Shown one piece after another: positions 19,576 through 28,919 of a stretch of DNA of 64,000 nucleotides. The translations under genes and the position numbers were made by a program. Source of the stretch: Azotobacter salinestris (GTDB lineage Bacteria > Pseudomonadota > Gammaproteobacteria > Pseudomonadales > Pseudomonadaceae). Under the pieces are notes generated by a model. The model was not told the origin of the DNA. It saw only the letters and a list, made by a program, of their open reading frames with translations, and searched no databases. The stretch lies in assembly GCF_009363155.1 (NCBI RefSeq), contig NZ_CP045302.1, positions 199,001-263,000 of the forward strand, written 5' to 3'. Position 1 is the first letter of the stretch. Every line of letters begins with the position of its first letter.

Positions 19576-19735
19576 CACGATCAGTCGGTTGCCGCCGAAC
19601 TCGTTGTCGCTGGCCCAAACCCGGGATGTCGTGTCCGCCGAGGCACTTTCAGGGTCTTCAGCGGGCCGCTCTGCACCCTGTGGCTCAGTTGGGTCTCGCG
19701 GTTCCATTCCTCGCCGTCGCCAGGCTTGGACGACG
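19576..19735 (-). pseudogene. OprD-type porin 3'-end remnant
   Basis: About 50 codons resembling the last part of the OprD genes at 32813 and 59758 (GGCCGCTCTGCACC, GGGTCTCGCGGTTCCATTCCTC, ending NRLIV then a stop). The expected end QYPLSLF is lost. It marks a former porin gene next to the permease. Confidence 0.65.
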
Positions 19736-19762
19736 GAATTGCAATCGTGACGCAGAACACCC

Positions 19763-20636
19763 CTATAGGTGGGGCTTCATGATGCCGATCAGCAGGCTGA
19801 TGCTGAAGAAGGACATCAGCGTGGTGAACAGCAGGGCGGCAGCGCAGCGGCCCTCGATGCCGAAACGCTGGCCGAAGATCGGGTAGACGCTCAGCATGGG
19901 CGAGCTGGCGAACATCACCCCGTCCACTATCAGCGCCGGGTCCACGTCCGGCAGCAGCGAGAAGAGCAGGAACACCGCCAGCGGGTGCAGGATCAGCTTG
20001 CCCGCGGCGATCAGCGGCAGCCCGGCGAACAGGCCGCTCAGCTTCAGGCCGTAGAGCGAGCCGCCGATCACGAACAGCGCCACCGGCGCCGAGGCTGCGG
20101 CGAGCATCTCCACCACCTTGCCCGGAATCGCCGGCAGGCGCGCCTCCAGCAGGGACAGCAGCAGGCCGGTCAGCATGGCGAGGATCAGCGGGGTCTTGGC
20201 TAGGCGCCTGGCCGTCTCGCGCAGCACCTTGGCGGTGGAACCCCGCTGCCGGCCGGCCTCGGCGAGGGTCAGGCTGAGCGGGATGATCAATAGATGTTCC
20301 ACCAGCATGTTCAGTGCCAGGCCGATGGCCGCCGCCGGGCCGAGCAGTATGGCGACGATGGGGTAGCCGACGAAGCCGCTGTTGGACACGGCCATGCCCA
20401 GGGCGGTGATGGCGCTGCTGGTCAGGGACTCGCGTCGTACTCTGAGGGCGAGCAGCAGGCCGAGCAGATACACGGCCAGAGAGCCGAGGCAGTAGGCCAG
20501 CAGGTACTGCCAGTTCATCACCTCCTGGAAGGGGCTGTCCGACACGGCCTTGAGCACCAGCGCCGGCAGGGCGAAGCTGACGGCGAAGAAGCCGAGCCCG
20601 ATCAGGATGAAGATGGGCAGGGTGATGGAGAGGATT
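19763..20636 (-). pseudogene. AEC-family (auxin efflux carrier-like) transporter, N-terminus damaged
   Basis: From residue ~264 backwards the protein is a good AEC permease (VSNSGFVGYPIVAILLGPAAAIGLALNML; ASSPMLSVYPIFGQRFG). The first segment, ILSITLPIFILIGLGFFAV, runs directly into SFALPALVLKAVS, so the usual ~20 residues between helix 1 and 2 are missing, and there is no start codon: the frame merges at about 20637 with the broken SDR gene. Probably non-functional. Confidence 0.7.
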
Positions 20637-20639
20637 GAT

Positions 20640-21199
20640 CTTGCCCAGCCTCAGTAGACGACCGGGGGTGATGGAGTTGACGCGGATATTGTCCGGGCCC
20701 AGCTCGCGGGCCATGGCGCGGGCCAGGCCGAGCTGTAGTGCGGCCCGCCGAAGATGCCGCCGCCGCGCTGGGCCGACACCGACGACAGGCAGACGATGCT
20801 GCCGGACTTCTGCGCGCGCATCGTCGGGATGACCGCCTGGGACATCAGCAGGGTGCCGCGCAGACTCACGTCCAGCACCTTGTCGTAATCCGAGCCGCGG
20901 ATCTCCAGAGTCTTCAGCGGCTGGGTGATGCCGGCGTTGTTGACCAGCGCATCGATGCGGCCATAGCGCTTGATCACCTCGTCGACCGCCCGGGTCACCT
21001 GGCTGGCATCGGCGACGTTGGCCGCCAGGCCCAGATGGTCGGGGCCGAGTTCTTCCGCAGCATCCCGTGCCGCCTTTTCATCCAGATCCAGGATGACGAC
21101 CCGGGCCCCATGGTGGGCGAAGGTACGGGCCATGGCGCGGCCGATACCTCGTTGCGAGGCGGCACCGGTGATGATCGCGATCTTGCCTTCGAGCAGCAT
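20640..21199 (-). pseudogene. Short-chain dehydrogenase/reductase, internally deleted and truncated
   Basis: Start at ATG 21199 (MLLEGKIAIITGAAS), 8 nt after AGGAG. The Rossmann motif (TGAASQRGIG) and NNAG are present. At the active site HYS is followed directly by a deletion that removes the catalytic Lys region and shifts frame; the matching continuation MARELGPDNIRVNSITPG is found in another frame. The last ~55 residues are missing because a deletion joins it to the AEC gene. Confidence 0.8.
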
Positions 21200-21307
21200 G
21201 CTGGACACTCCTGACATCGTTCTTGTTCAAGAACCGCCGTGGTTGGCCGGGTGTCGGAAGGTTCGGCTGTTACGTCCGCGGTCACAACGCAGCATCCTTC
21301 AGTCGTT

Positions 21308-21324
21308 GCTGAAAAAAATTCAGC
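21308..21324. promoter_or_regulatory. Operator copy 1 of a pair in SDR/LysR intergenic region
   Basis: GCTGAA-AAAAA-TTCAGC, a perfect inverted repeat with an A5 spacer. A near copy lies 116 bp away at 21424. Likely binding sites of the LysR protein encoded at 21528. Confidence 0.5.
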
Positions 21325-21423
21325 ATCTAAGCGAAGCCGCCCGGAAATACTGACGTAAATGTTTCGGAATAAGGGAAGTCCTTAGCGAAGCATCTATATG
21401 GATGGCCGGATCGCTCAGTAATC

Positions 21424-21440
21424 GTTGAAAATAATTCAGC
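21424..21440. promoter_or_regulatory. Operator copy 2 of a pair in SDR/LysR intergenic region
   Basis: GTTGAA-AATAA-TTCAGC, matching copy 1 in 14 of 17 positions and followed by the same CAT. It is about 88 bp upstream of the LysR start codon. Confidence 0.5.
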
Positions 21441-21527
21441 ATATTATGACGCCAGCTTCAGGGTTGACGTGATGTCGGGAGCCGATGGCATGCTCTGTAA
21501 AACCCGCTCGGCCAAGAGACCAGAACA

Positions 21528-22445
21528 ATGATCCGCCCGGAAAAGACGCCGCTGCCTATCCCGCCGTTCAAAGCCATCCTCGCCTTCGAACAGGCGGCGC
21601 GTTTCGGCAATGTCGCCAGGGCGGCGAAGCATCTGAACCTGACGCCCTCGGCCGTGAGCCATCAGATCGCCAAGCTCGAAGCGATGATCGGTCGCCAGCT
21701 CTTCCACCGGACCAGCAAGGGGCTGGAGCTGACGCCCGTCGGCAGCCAGTACCTGCACGACATCTCGGGCGCGCTGCAGCGCCTGGGCACGGCGACCGAG
21801 CGCGCCGCCACCGATGCCAACCTGGAGTGCCTGCGCCTGCATTCGGTCCCCAGCTTCGGCCTGCTCTGGCTGTTGCCGCGCCTCGAGCAACTGCGTGCCA
21901 GCAACCCCGACCTGGAGATCAACCTGTCGTGCTCCTACGAGTCCCTGCACTTCAGCCGGGACAAGATGGATGTGGATATCCGCTACGGCCTGGCGAACTG
22001 GCCGAACTTGGAGATTCGCACCATTCCCCAGGAAAGCATCGCCGTGTTCGCCGCACCGTCCCTGCTCCAGGCAAAGAGGGTCGACAGTCCCGTCGATCTG
22101 CTCGATGCCGACCTGATCCTCTCCGAAGCACCGCTGGTGCAGTGGCCACAGTGGTTCGCGCAGCAGGGCTTGTCGATGCCCGAGCGCCGCTACCCGCTCA
22201 GCTTCGACCGCTCCTACATGAGCCTGGAGGCGGCGGTTCATGGCCTCGGCTTCGCGCTGGAAAGCACGCTGCTGGCCCATGACTACATCCAGAAGGGAAA
22301 ACTCGTCCCGGTGTTCGGCAACGAGCTGCGCAGCCCGGTCAGTGCGCATCATCTGGTCTTCCCGCACACGCATGCCGACTATCCGCGCGTGCGGCGCTTC
22401 CTCGCCTGGATGCAGACGGAGCTGGGGCATCCCTTCGCCTACTGA
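21528..22445 (+). CDS. LysR-family transcriptional regulator, GcvA type
   Basis: 305 residues. Helix-turn-helix at about 12-70 ([35 protein letters not shown]), GcvA-like binding domain with [10 protein letters not shown] near residue 240. Divergent from the broken SDR gene and bracketed by twin inverted repeats. Its target genes next door are decayed, so it may be an orphan regulator. Confidence 0.9.
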   Translation: MIRPEKTPLPIPPFKAILAFEQAARFGNVARAAKHLNLTPSAVSHQIAKLEAMIGRQLFHRTSKGLELTPVGSQYLHDISGALQRLGTATERAATDANLECLRLHSVPSFGLLWLLPRLEQLRASNPDLEINLSCSYESLHFSRDKMDVDIRYGLANWPNLEIRTIPQESIAVFAAPSLLQAKRVDSPVDLLDADLILSEAPLVQWPQWFAQQGLSMPERRYPLSFDRSYMSLEAAVHGLGFALESTLLAHDYIQKGKLVPVFGNELRSPVSAHHLVFPHTHADYPRVRRFLAWMQTELGHPFAY

Positions 22446-22486
22446 CAGGGGCCTGGCTGTGTCGGGAAGCAAGGTGAGCCGCCCCC

Positions 22487-22803
22487 GATTTTTTCGAGGG
22501 CTGATGCAGGAGCGGTTCGGTTACAGCGATCCGGCGATGGAGAAAGCCCCTGCACGAAACCGTTCTCCTGCGCCAGTTCGCCGGCCTGGGGCTGGAGCGC
22601 ATTCCGGACGAGACAGCCATCCTCAACTTCCGCCGCCTGCTGTAGCGCATCAAGCGGCGGATCGAGCAGGACAGGTACGGGCGAAGGTCGAGCATCCCTT
22701 CAGGGGAATCAAGCGGCAATTCGGCTGCAGCAAAGTACGTTTCCGTCGGCTGGCGAAGAACACAGCCCAGCTTGTCACCCTGTTTGCTCTGTCGAACTTT
22801 TGA
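22487..22803 (+). pseudogene. IS5-family transposase remnant with internal deletion
   Basis: Pieces of the IS5 transposase seen whole at 47645: [12 protein letters not shown], (frame-shifted) [24 protein letters not shown], then [14 protein letters not shown]...[16 protein letters not shown]. The central DDE part is deleted. The gap 22804-23108 is AT-rich, upstream of the binding-protein gene, and holds no gene. Confidence 0.8.
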
Positions 22804-24042
22804 ATGATGCGAAAACGTTGCCGATGGCAAGCGAAATGCGCCTGGGATTCAGAAAGCGTCCCTTGCCAAACATCCGTCGGGCAAGAAAAAGACTCATAAA
22901 TGGATGAAATAGCTTGATTTCGATGCCACTTAGAAAAATAGCGAGGAAATTGCCGATTATTCCAGATCTTTCCTTGCTGTTAACAAGCTATCAGGCGACT
23001 TGTAATCATTGGCCCTATCTTGGCAAGTTGCAGGCTGCATGTAATTATTAGTTATAAAAAATGATTTTCTAATCTATAAGGACGATAATGACCCAGCAAG
23101 GAGTTGCTATGGGAAGATGGTTATCTTTCCAAATATTTTTGGCTGTAAGCCTGCTTTGCGGGCTTCTATTCACCTATCCCACTGTTGCGGAGCCCTTGCA
23201 GTTCGCATTGCTTGCCAAGCGAATCGACCAGCGCTTTTTCATTCAGGCGGGGGAGGGGTGTGCCGAGGCTGCCCGAGCTCAGGGCGACGTCTGCAGATTG
23301 TTGGGAACATCCGGGCCACCCCATTTCCGCAAGCAAAACCAACTGCTGGAGCAGGCCTTCCATCAAAAGCTGGACGGTATCGCCTTGTCGGTAACCCAAT
23401 CGGAGTGGCTGGCTGAGCATGCCCTGAAGCAGAGGGGGCATATTCCATTGATCACTTTCAATAGTGACTTCAATCCTGCGGAGCAGCAGCTGCGCCGCAG
23501 CCATGTCGGTTTTGACAACCTGGTATTCGGCAAGCAGTTGGGCAGGCTTGCACAACGCCTCAGGCCGCAGGGCGGAAGACTCTGTGTGTTAACCGGAAGC
23601 CTGCGGGACACCCATCAGCAGGAACGCCTACACGGGATTCGCCTGCAACTTGGCGCTATCCCGAACCATAAGGGCACTGAGCGGCTGAGGGGGGAGAATG
23701 GCTGGTTCGAGCCGAGCCGCTGCCCGCTCGAGCGGGCCGAAACGGCAGACCGTGCATTGCTCCAGCTCGCCACTCTGCTGAACACCAACCAATTCGATGT
23801 CATCGTCAATATCGGCAGTTGGCCAATTGATCAGCCGGCCATGTACCGTCAGCAGCTTGGCCCGATACTGACCGGGCTTGATCGACAGGGAGCGCGCCCG
23901 GTCATCATCATCTGATTTTGCGCGGGAAACCCCGGACTTCTAGTCCGGGGAGGGATAGCGCGGCGCTCGCAGAGCGCCCCTGTTCCCGCTTTCTCCGTTT
24001 CGGTGTGGCCATCTTCACATTGCGGATGGCAACATGTGATGC

Positions 24043-25185
24043 ATGAACCGTGCGTACAAATACCGTTTCTACCCGACACCTGAGCAGGCGCAATTGCTGG
24101 CTCAGACGTTCGGCTGTACGCGCTTTGTCTATAACCATGTCCTGCGCTGGCGAACCGATGCATTCTTCCAGCGGCAGGAGAAGGTCGGGTATCTGGAAGC
24201 CAATGCGGAACTCACCAGGCTCAAGCGCTCCGGTGAGTTGCCGTGGCTGAACGAGGTGTCGTGCGTCCCGCTGCAGCAGTGCCTTCGCCATCAGCAGACC
24301 GCGTTCAGGAACTTCTTTGCGGGCCGCACGAAGTACCCGGCATTCAAGAGCAAGAAGCATCGCCAGTCCGCCGAGTTCACCCGGTCGGCGTTCAGCTACC
24401 GGGACGGCAAGCTGTACCTGGCCAAGTCCAGGACGCCGCTGGATATCCGCTGGAGCCGGCCGCTTCCTGGCGAGCCGTCCACCGTCACCGTTTCCAAAGA
24501 CTCTGCAGGCCGGTACTTCGTGTCCTGCCTGTGCGAGTTCGAACCTGAGGCCTTGCCCGTCACGCCGCAGATGATCGGCATCGACCTGGGCCTGAAAGAC
24601 CTGTTCGTCACCAGCGAGGGCGAACGCATCGGCAATCCCCGCCATACGGCCAGATACGCCACCCGGTTGGCCCTGGCGCAGCGCCGGCTGAGCAGGAAAA
24701 AGCTCGGCTCGAAGAACCGCGCCAAGGCCCGGCTGAAGGTGGCCCGTATTCACGCCAGAATCTCCGATTGCCGCATGGACCGCTTGCACAAGCTGTCCCG
24801 CAGACTGATCAACGAGAACCAAGTGGTCTGCGTCGAATCCCTCGCCGTGAAGAACCTGATCCGCAACCCGAAGCTGAGCAAAGCCATCGCCGATGCCGGC
24901 TGGGGCGAGTTCGTTCGCCAGCTGGAGTACAAGGGTGGCTGGGCTGGGAGGCAGGTGGTCGGCATCGACCGCTGGTATCCCAGCTCAAAGCGTTGCTCGT
25001 GTTGCGGGCATATCCTTGAGCGGCTGCCTCTGCCGGTCCGCTCCTGGAGCTGCCCGGAGTGCGGAACCGAACACGACCGCGACGTGAATGCCGCGATCAA
25101 CATTAAAGCCGCCGGGCTGGCGGTGTTAGCCCTTGGAGAGAATGTAAGTGGCATTGGTCAAGTACCGCTGTCCGGTTCTCGGTGA
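24043..25185 (+). CDS. tnpB: TnpB RNA-guided nuclease (IS605 OrfB)
   Basis: 380 residues, intact. N-terminal HTH-like motif (YRFYPTPEQAQLLAQTFGCTRFVYNH). The RuvC catalytic residues are seen in GIDLGLKD (Asp), CVESLAVKN (Glu) and HDRDVNAAINI (Asp); a zinc ribbon CSCCGH...CPECG lies between the last two. TnpB proteins cut DNA matching a guide taken from the element's right flank, adjacent to a short motif. Confidence 0.92.
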   Translation: MNRAYKYRFYPTPEQAQLLAQTFGCTRFVYNHVLRWRTDAFFQRQEKVGYLEANAELTRLKRSGELPWLNEVSCVPLQQCLRHQQTAFRNFFAGRTKYPAFKSKKHRQSAEFTRSAFSYRDGKLYLAKSRTPLDIRWSRPLPGEPSTVTVSKDSAGRYFVSCLCEFEPEALPVTPQMIGIDLGLKDLFVTSEGERIGNPRHTARYATRLALAQRRLSRKKLGSKNRAKARLKVARIHARISDCRMDRLHKLSRRLINENQVVCVESLAVKNLIRNPKLSKAIADAGWGEFVRQLEYKGGWAGRQVVGIDRWYPSSKRCSCCGHILERLPLPVRSWSCPECGTEHDRDVNAAINIKAAGLAVLALGENVSGIGQVPLSGSR

Positions 25186-25224
25186 ATTGGGAATCCCCTT
25201 CCTTCAGGGAGGGGAGCAGTCAAC
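25075..25224 (+). ncRNA. Predicted omega RNA of the TnpB element
   Basis: In this family the guide RNA scaffold comes from the 3' end of tnpB and the element's right end; the guide is the flank just outside. Here the scaffold would end at 25224 with the right-end hairpin, and the guide would begin GCTACCCCAGACCCAGACCC (25225). Bounds are approximate; inferred from family knowledge. Confidence 0.4.
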
Positions 25225-25230
25225 GCTACC

Positions 25231-25272
25231 CCAGACCCAGACCCAGACCCAGACCCAGACCCAGACCCGGAC
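25231..25272 (+). repeat. Hexanucleotide repeat (CCAGAC)6 plus CCGGAC
   Basis: Six exact CCAGAC units and one variant, in frame in the binding-protein gene, coding (Pro-Asp)7. The paralogue has only Pro-Glu-Pro at this place, so the tract looks like an expansion. Confidence 0.95.
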
Positions 25273-25575
25273 GCGGAACAGCGTGCGCTGCTCGATGATG
25301 GTCTGGTGCAAGCCTATCTTGGCTGGAACAGTCATGAGCTTGGCCATCAGAGCTACTGGATACTCAAGCGTCTCGCGCAGGGCCAAGCCGTCCCCGAGAA
25401 AGTGCTTATCGATACTTTCAACATCTACCTGCCCCAGGCGTCGTCAAATAGCCCTGTAAAGCCTTGAATGGCAATTGAATGTCATGGTGAAAGTACGTGA
25501 ATTCTGATCATTGGTCATGCATAGCGAGTGTTCGAGCGTATCATCTTCGCCAGAACAATGACGCTGTAGTTCGCA

Positions 25576-26496
25576 GTGGTGGCCAAGTGGAGCAATCATC
25601 CCTTTTTCATTCAGGCCGGAAAGGGCTGCGCCGAGGCAGCCCAGGCCGAGGGGGATACCTGTCTGTTGCTGGGCCCTCCTGATTCGTCGCATTTTCGCCA
25701 GCAGAACGAAGTGATGGAACAGGCCCTGAAAATGGGGCTGGATGGCCTTGCATTATCGGTAACCAATTCGGCATGGCTGGCCGAGCATGCCTTGAAGGAA
25801 GCCAGTCAAACGTTGCTGATTACCTTTGATTCGGACCTGGGCCCGCACGAGCGGCATCTGCGCAAAGGGTACGTCGGGCTCGACAACCTGGCTTTCGGCA
25901 AGGAGTTGGGCATGCTCGCCCAGCACTTCAGGCCGCAGGGCGGGAAACTGTGCATCCTGAGCGGCAACCCTGAGGATACCAACCACCAGGAACGTATTGA
26001 GGGCATTCGCCAGCAGTTGCGCGGTCAGGCCGAGAAAGGAGTAGCCGGCCGGCAGCTGAGAGGAGAAAAGGGCTGGAGCGAATTGGCACGATGTCCCCTC
26101 TATAGAGCCGCCAACCAAAATGATGCATTGATAAAGCTCACCACTTTGGTGGCCTCAAGCAATCAAATCGATGTCATTATCAGCACGGGGAGTTGGTTGA
26201 TTCATCAGGCGGAATTGTATCGTCAGCAATTTGGCCCGCTGCTTGCCAGGCAGGAAGAAAAGGCTGTCCGGCCGACCATCATCATCGCGACGCCAGAGCC
26301 CGGTGCGGCACAGCGCGCACTCCTCGACGACGGTCTGGTTCAGGCCTATCTGAGCATGGAGAGCCAGGAGATTGGCCGTCAGAGCTACCGGATGATGAAG
26401 CGTCTGGCACAGGGTAAACCCGTCCCTGAAAAGGTGCTCGTCGACACCCATCTCCATCTCTCCAACCCGTTACAGGGTACTCGTGTCGATCGTTGA
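25576..26496 (+). pseudogene. Second periplasmic binding protein, signal peptide lost
   Basis: 306 residues, colinear with the gene at 23109 (FFIQAGKGCAEAAQAEGD; LLITFDSDLGPHE; VGLDNLAFGKELG). The first available start is a GTG inside the mature region. Just upstream the frame reads ACG CTG TAG TTC GCA where the paralogue has TTG CAG TTC GCA, that is, an amber codon in place of Gln; no signal peptide can be found before it. A cytoplasmic product seems pointless, so I call it a probable pseudogene left from a tandem duplication. Confidence 0.65.
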
Positions 26497-26581
26497 GTAC
26501 TCGTAGCGCATGAGACCATCAGTTTCAGGTCGGGCTCGACATTCAAGCGAATATCGGGATCAAGGGTAATCAACAGATCCT

Positions 26582-26698
26582 GCCCTGCTGTGTCATGAGC
26601 ATGGATGACTTGTTGGGTTGAAAATGACTTTTGCCCGTCGCATGCAAGAAATCAATTTTGCCACTCGATAAGTCGTCGCTCTCATGACACAGCAGGGC
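26582..26698. repeat. 18-bp inverted repeat pair (117-bp unit)
   Basis: GCCCTGCTGTGTCATGAG at 26582-26599 and its exact reverse complement at 26681-26698, extended by CAGG/CCTG with one extra base. The ~80 bp between hold no gene. Could be the ends of a small non-autonomous element or a long-stem terminator region. Confidence 0.6.
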
Positions 26699-26737
26699 CA
26701 GGAAGGCTCGGAACAAGTCCAGCCTAACTATGGCTCT

Positions 26738-28483
26738 TCACAGGAGAACGGGCTGCCCCAGTTCCTGAGCCTCGGTAAGAGCCTTGCGCCGACGCATCGC
26801 CCAATAGGCGGCCGCGAAATAAATCACGGTACAAGCAAACCCTACATTATAGAAGGTCTCACGGTTTTCTTCGTAAGCCGTCATGTCTGGACTAAGGAAC
26901 ATCGTGTTGAAAGCCAGCAGCAGGGCAATGGTCAAACTTACGCGAGCCACTATGTGGAGCCACTTCGAGAAAGTGGAGTTGTCCTTGACCGGCACCTTGT
27001 AGGCCTTGGCCTGTTCTTCCTGGAAAGTCTCGACTTTCTTTTCAAAGGCCAGCAACTCGGCCTCTTCCTCCGGATACTGCTTCCCGGCACCGTACCTCTT
27101 GGCCATGAGCGTGTACACGATGATCGTAAAGATCCAGGTCGGAACGAACAGATAATAGAAGGAGATAATATCCAGTGCATTCAGGCCAAAGCCAAACACA
27201 AGGCCTGCGCCCCATGAGGCAACTGCCGGAGTGCTATGGGTGAGTTTGCAATAGGCTACCCAGTAGCGGGTCAACCCGATACGGGGGAATATGAAGTGCT
27301 CGGCGAAGACAATCGCTCCGACCGGCACAACCAGCAGGCCCGCATAGGTCAGCAAGGGCAGCATTTTCGAAAACACAAAGGGGAAACAAGCAACGATTAC
27401 GGTTACGACGCCGACGGCCAGCGTGGTCTGCTTGCGAGAGTGATTATGGAAGATCGCCTGCGCGGCAAGACCGGCCCGGTAGAGGTTGGCATTGGCAGTT
27501 GTCCAACCGGCAACGATCACAATCACGAATCCCGACAAACCAAGTGCGTGGAAGGCCACATCACCGGGATCCAGAGTGGTGATGGAAGTTTTAAGAAGAA
27601 CAGCCGTTCCCGCTCCCATGATCCCTGCGGCAATCCAGGCGATATAGTGGCCGAACAGCATGCCCGCACTCGTGCAAAGGCCATAGGACTTTTTCCTGGA
27701 ATAACGCAGCAAGGCCATGTCAATCAAACCGAAGTGCGTAATGGTGTTGGCCGCCCATGCGAAGCCAATCACCTCGAGCAACCCGATCCCCGGTTCTCCC
27801 TGAGCATTCATCCCTGTCCAGATCGACTGACTGCCAATATGTACGAAGTCGCTCCAGCCACTCAAAGTGGTGCGGCCCAGAACCGACTCGGCCAGAGCAG
27901 GCATCAACACGAGTGCGCCACTGGCAAACATGACGAACAGCCAAGGCGCACAGATTCCCGAGAAGTCGGAAACGGCGTTGAAACCGTACATGGCGACCAG
28001 GACCACAATGACCCCAACCCCCAGCACGACCATGACAAACCAGGGATCTGTTGGAAACCAGCTCAACTGTGCCGGTATATCGAACAGGAAGCGCACCGCC
28101 GTCGACGATACGGTTATCATCGCCGCAGATATCACGGTAAAGATAATGACATTCGCCCAGTTATAGAGCTTTGTCATCGAGCCACCCGCAATCTTGTGCA
28201 GGTAGGTATACAGGCTCAGCCTCGTTTCCACGGCAATCGGCGTGGTAATCAAGGTCCAGCTCAAGACCGCCAGGATGTTGCCGATCAGCAATCCCAGCAG
28301 GATATCCATGGTTTTGGCACCCAGCGCCACGAAGGTTGCACCGATGACAAACTCGGTTGCGGCAACGTGCTCGCCGGCATACAGCCCCATGAAGTGAGTC
28401 CAGCCGTGAAGTTTGTGTTTCGGTATTGGCAATTGCTCTTCGCTCATGCCTGCGAAATTTTGGTTATGCGTTTCTGCTTTCAT
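26738..28483 (-). CDS. NCS1-family permease (purine-cytosine permease-like), possibly polyol uptake
   Basis: 581 residues with about 12 membrane helices and a charged loop near residues 465-510 (YPEEEAELLAFEKKVETFQEEQ). The N-terminal half is typical of cytosine/purine permeases (HGWTHFMGLYAGEHVAATEFVIGATF). No nucleobase enzyme is near; instead the gene lies behind mannitol 2-dehydrogenase and shares a ~155-bp upstream module with it, so it may import the polyol. Substrate is inference. A MITE is inserted between gene and upstream module. Confidence 0.85.
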   Translation of the reverse strand: MKAETHNQNFAGMSEEQLPIPKHKLHGWTHFMGLYAGEHVAATEFVIGATFVALGAKTMDILLGLLIGNILAVLSWTLITTPIAVETRLSLYTYLHKIAGGSMTKLYNWANVIIFTVISAAMITVSSTAVRFLFDIPAQLSWFPTDPWFVMVVLGVGVIVVLVAMYGFNAVSDFSGICAPWLFVMFASGALVLMPALAESVLGRTTLSGWSDFVHIGSQSIWTGMNAQGEPGIGLLEVIGFAWAANTITHFGLIDMALLRYSRKKSYGLCTSAGMLFGHYIAWIAAGIMGAGTAVLLKTSITTLDPGDVAFHALGLSGFVIVIVAGWTTANANLYRAGLAAQAIFHNHSRKQTTLAVGVVTVIVACFPFVFSKMLPLLTYAGLLVVPVGAIVFAEHFIFPRIGLTRYWVAYCKLTHSTPAVASWGAGLVFGFGLNALDIISFYYLFVPTWIFTIIVYTLMAKRYGAGKQYPEEEAELLAFEKKVETFQEEQAKAYKVPVKDNSTFSKWLHIVARVSLTIALLLAFNTMFLSPDMTAYEENRETFYNVGFACTVIYFAAAYWAMRRRKALTEAQELGQPVLL

Positions 28484-28644
28484 TTCAGCGCTTCTTGTAA
28501 TTTCACTGCTTAAGGAAACCCTGAAAAAGTCCTGCCTGGCTCGAGCCCCTGTCTTTGCAGACTCCTTGGTCGCGGGCTCTGGCCATCCGATGGCGGAACG
28601 GAAGCGGTCTTTCTCAGCCTCAGGAAATCATCTTGTTGTGGGCT

Positions 28645-28809
28645 CTAGTGGCCTGTTTGGTTAGTTCAGTTAGTCAATTTCGGCGCCCATGGCCCCGATA
28701 CTGCGTTGCCACTCCTCGCCATAGCCCTGCTATGACTCGTCGCGGCGCCTTGTTTCGGAACCATGGTCATCCGAACTTGAGTTAACAAACTAACCGCACA
28801 GGCCACTAG
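28645..28809. mobile_element. Putative MITE with CTAG ends (~165 bp)
   Basis: Ends CTAGTGGCCTGTTTGGTTAGTT and, inverted, CTAGTGGCCTGTGCGGTTAGTT, with TA at 28646 and 28807, the insertion habit of IS630/Tc1-mariner elements. The flanks add a further GTGGGC/GCCCAC pairing. No coding capacity. At 28514 GGAAACCCTGAAAAAGTC resembles the IS5 end at 48665, suggesting an older insertion too. Confidence 0.65.
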
Positions 28810-28919
28810 CCCACGGGAGGAGCGGAGACAGGCTTTTGCAGAGTTTTCCGGGTTGGAAGCGCAATGGAGAGAGCAAGCACGTTTGGGGGGGATGCAAGTT
28901 TCATTATTATTTACTCCTG

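Larger units (their letters stand above)
23913..25224 (+). mobile_element. IS200/IS605-family element with tnpB only (IS1341 type)
   Basis: No terminal inverted repeats or target duplication, as expected. The left end carries the hairpin CCCCGGACT-TCT-AGTCCGGGG (about 23940-23960) and the right end a hairpin with arms TCCCC and GGGGA (about 25193-25214), ending TCAAC. Removing 23913-25224 exactly restores the binding-protein frame, which fixes both ends. No tnpA is present. Confidence 0.85.
23109..25467 (+). pseudogene. Periplasmic sugar-type substrate-binding protein, split by a TnpB element
   Basis: Coding parts are 23109-23912 and 25225-25467; joined they give one open frame. I chose ATG 23109 (MGRWLSFQIFLAVSLLCGLLF) because AGGAG lies 7 nt before it; this begins a signal peptide. 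The rest is a type-1 periplasmic binding fold (FFIQAGEGCAEAA; GHIPLITFNSDFNPAE; VGFDNLVFGKQLG). The part after the element, ATPDPDPD...AEQRALLDDGLVQAYLGW, matches ATPEPGAAQRALLDDGLVQAYLSM in the paralogue at 25576. Ligand unknown; no transporter genes are next to it. Confidence 0.8.

Noticed and set aside
23013-23040. Sigma-54 promoter upstream of the first binding-protein gene
   Set aside because: TTGGCA and a GC 10 nt later are present, but the -12 element reads AGGC rather than TTGC.
25228-25272. CRISPR-like short repeat array
   Set aside because: It is a 6-bp microsatellite without spacers, in frame in a protein gene.
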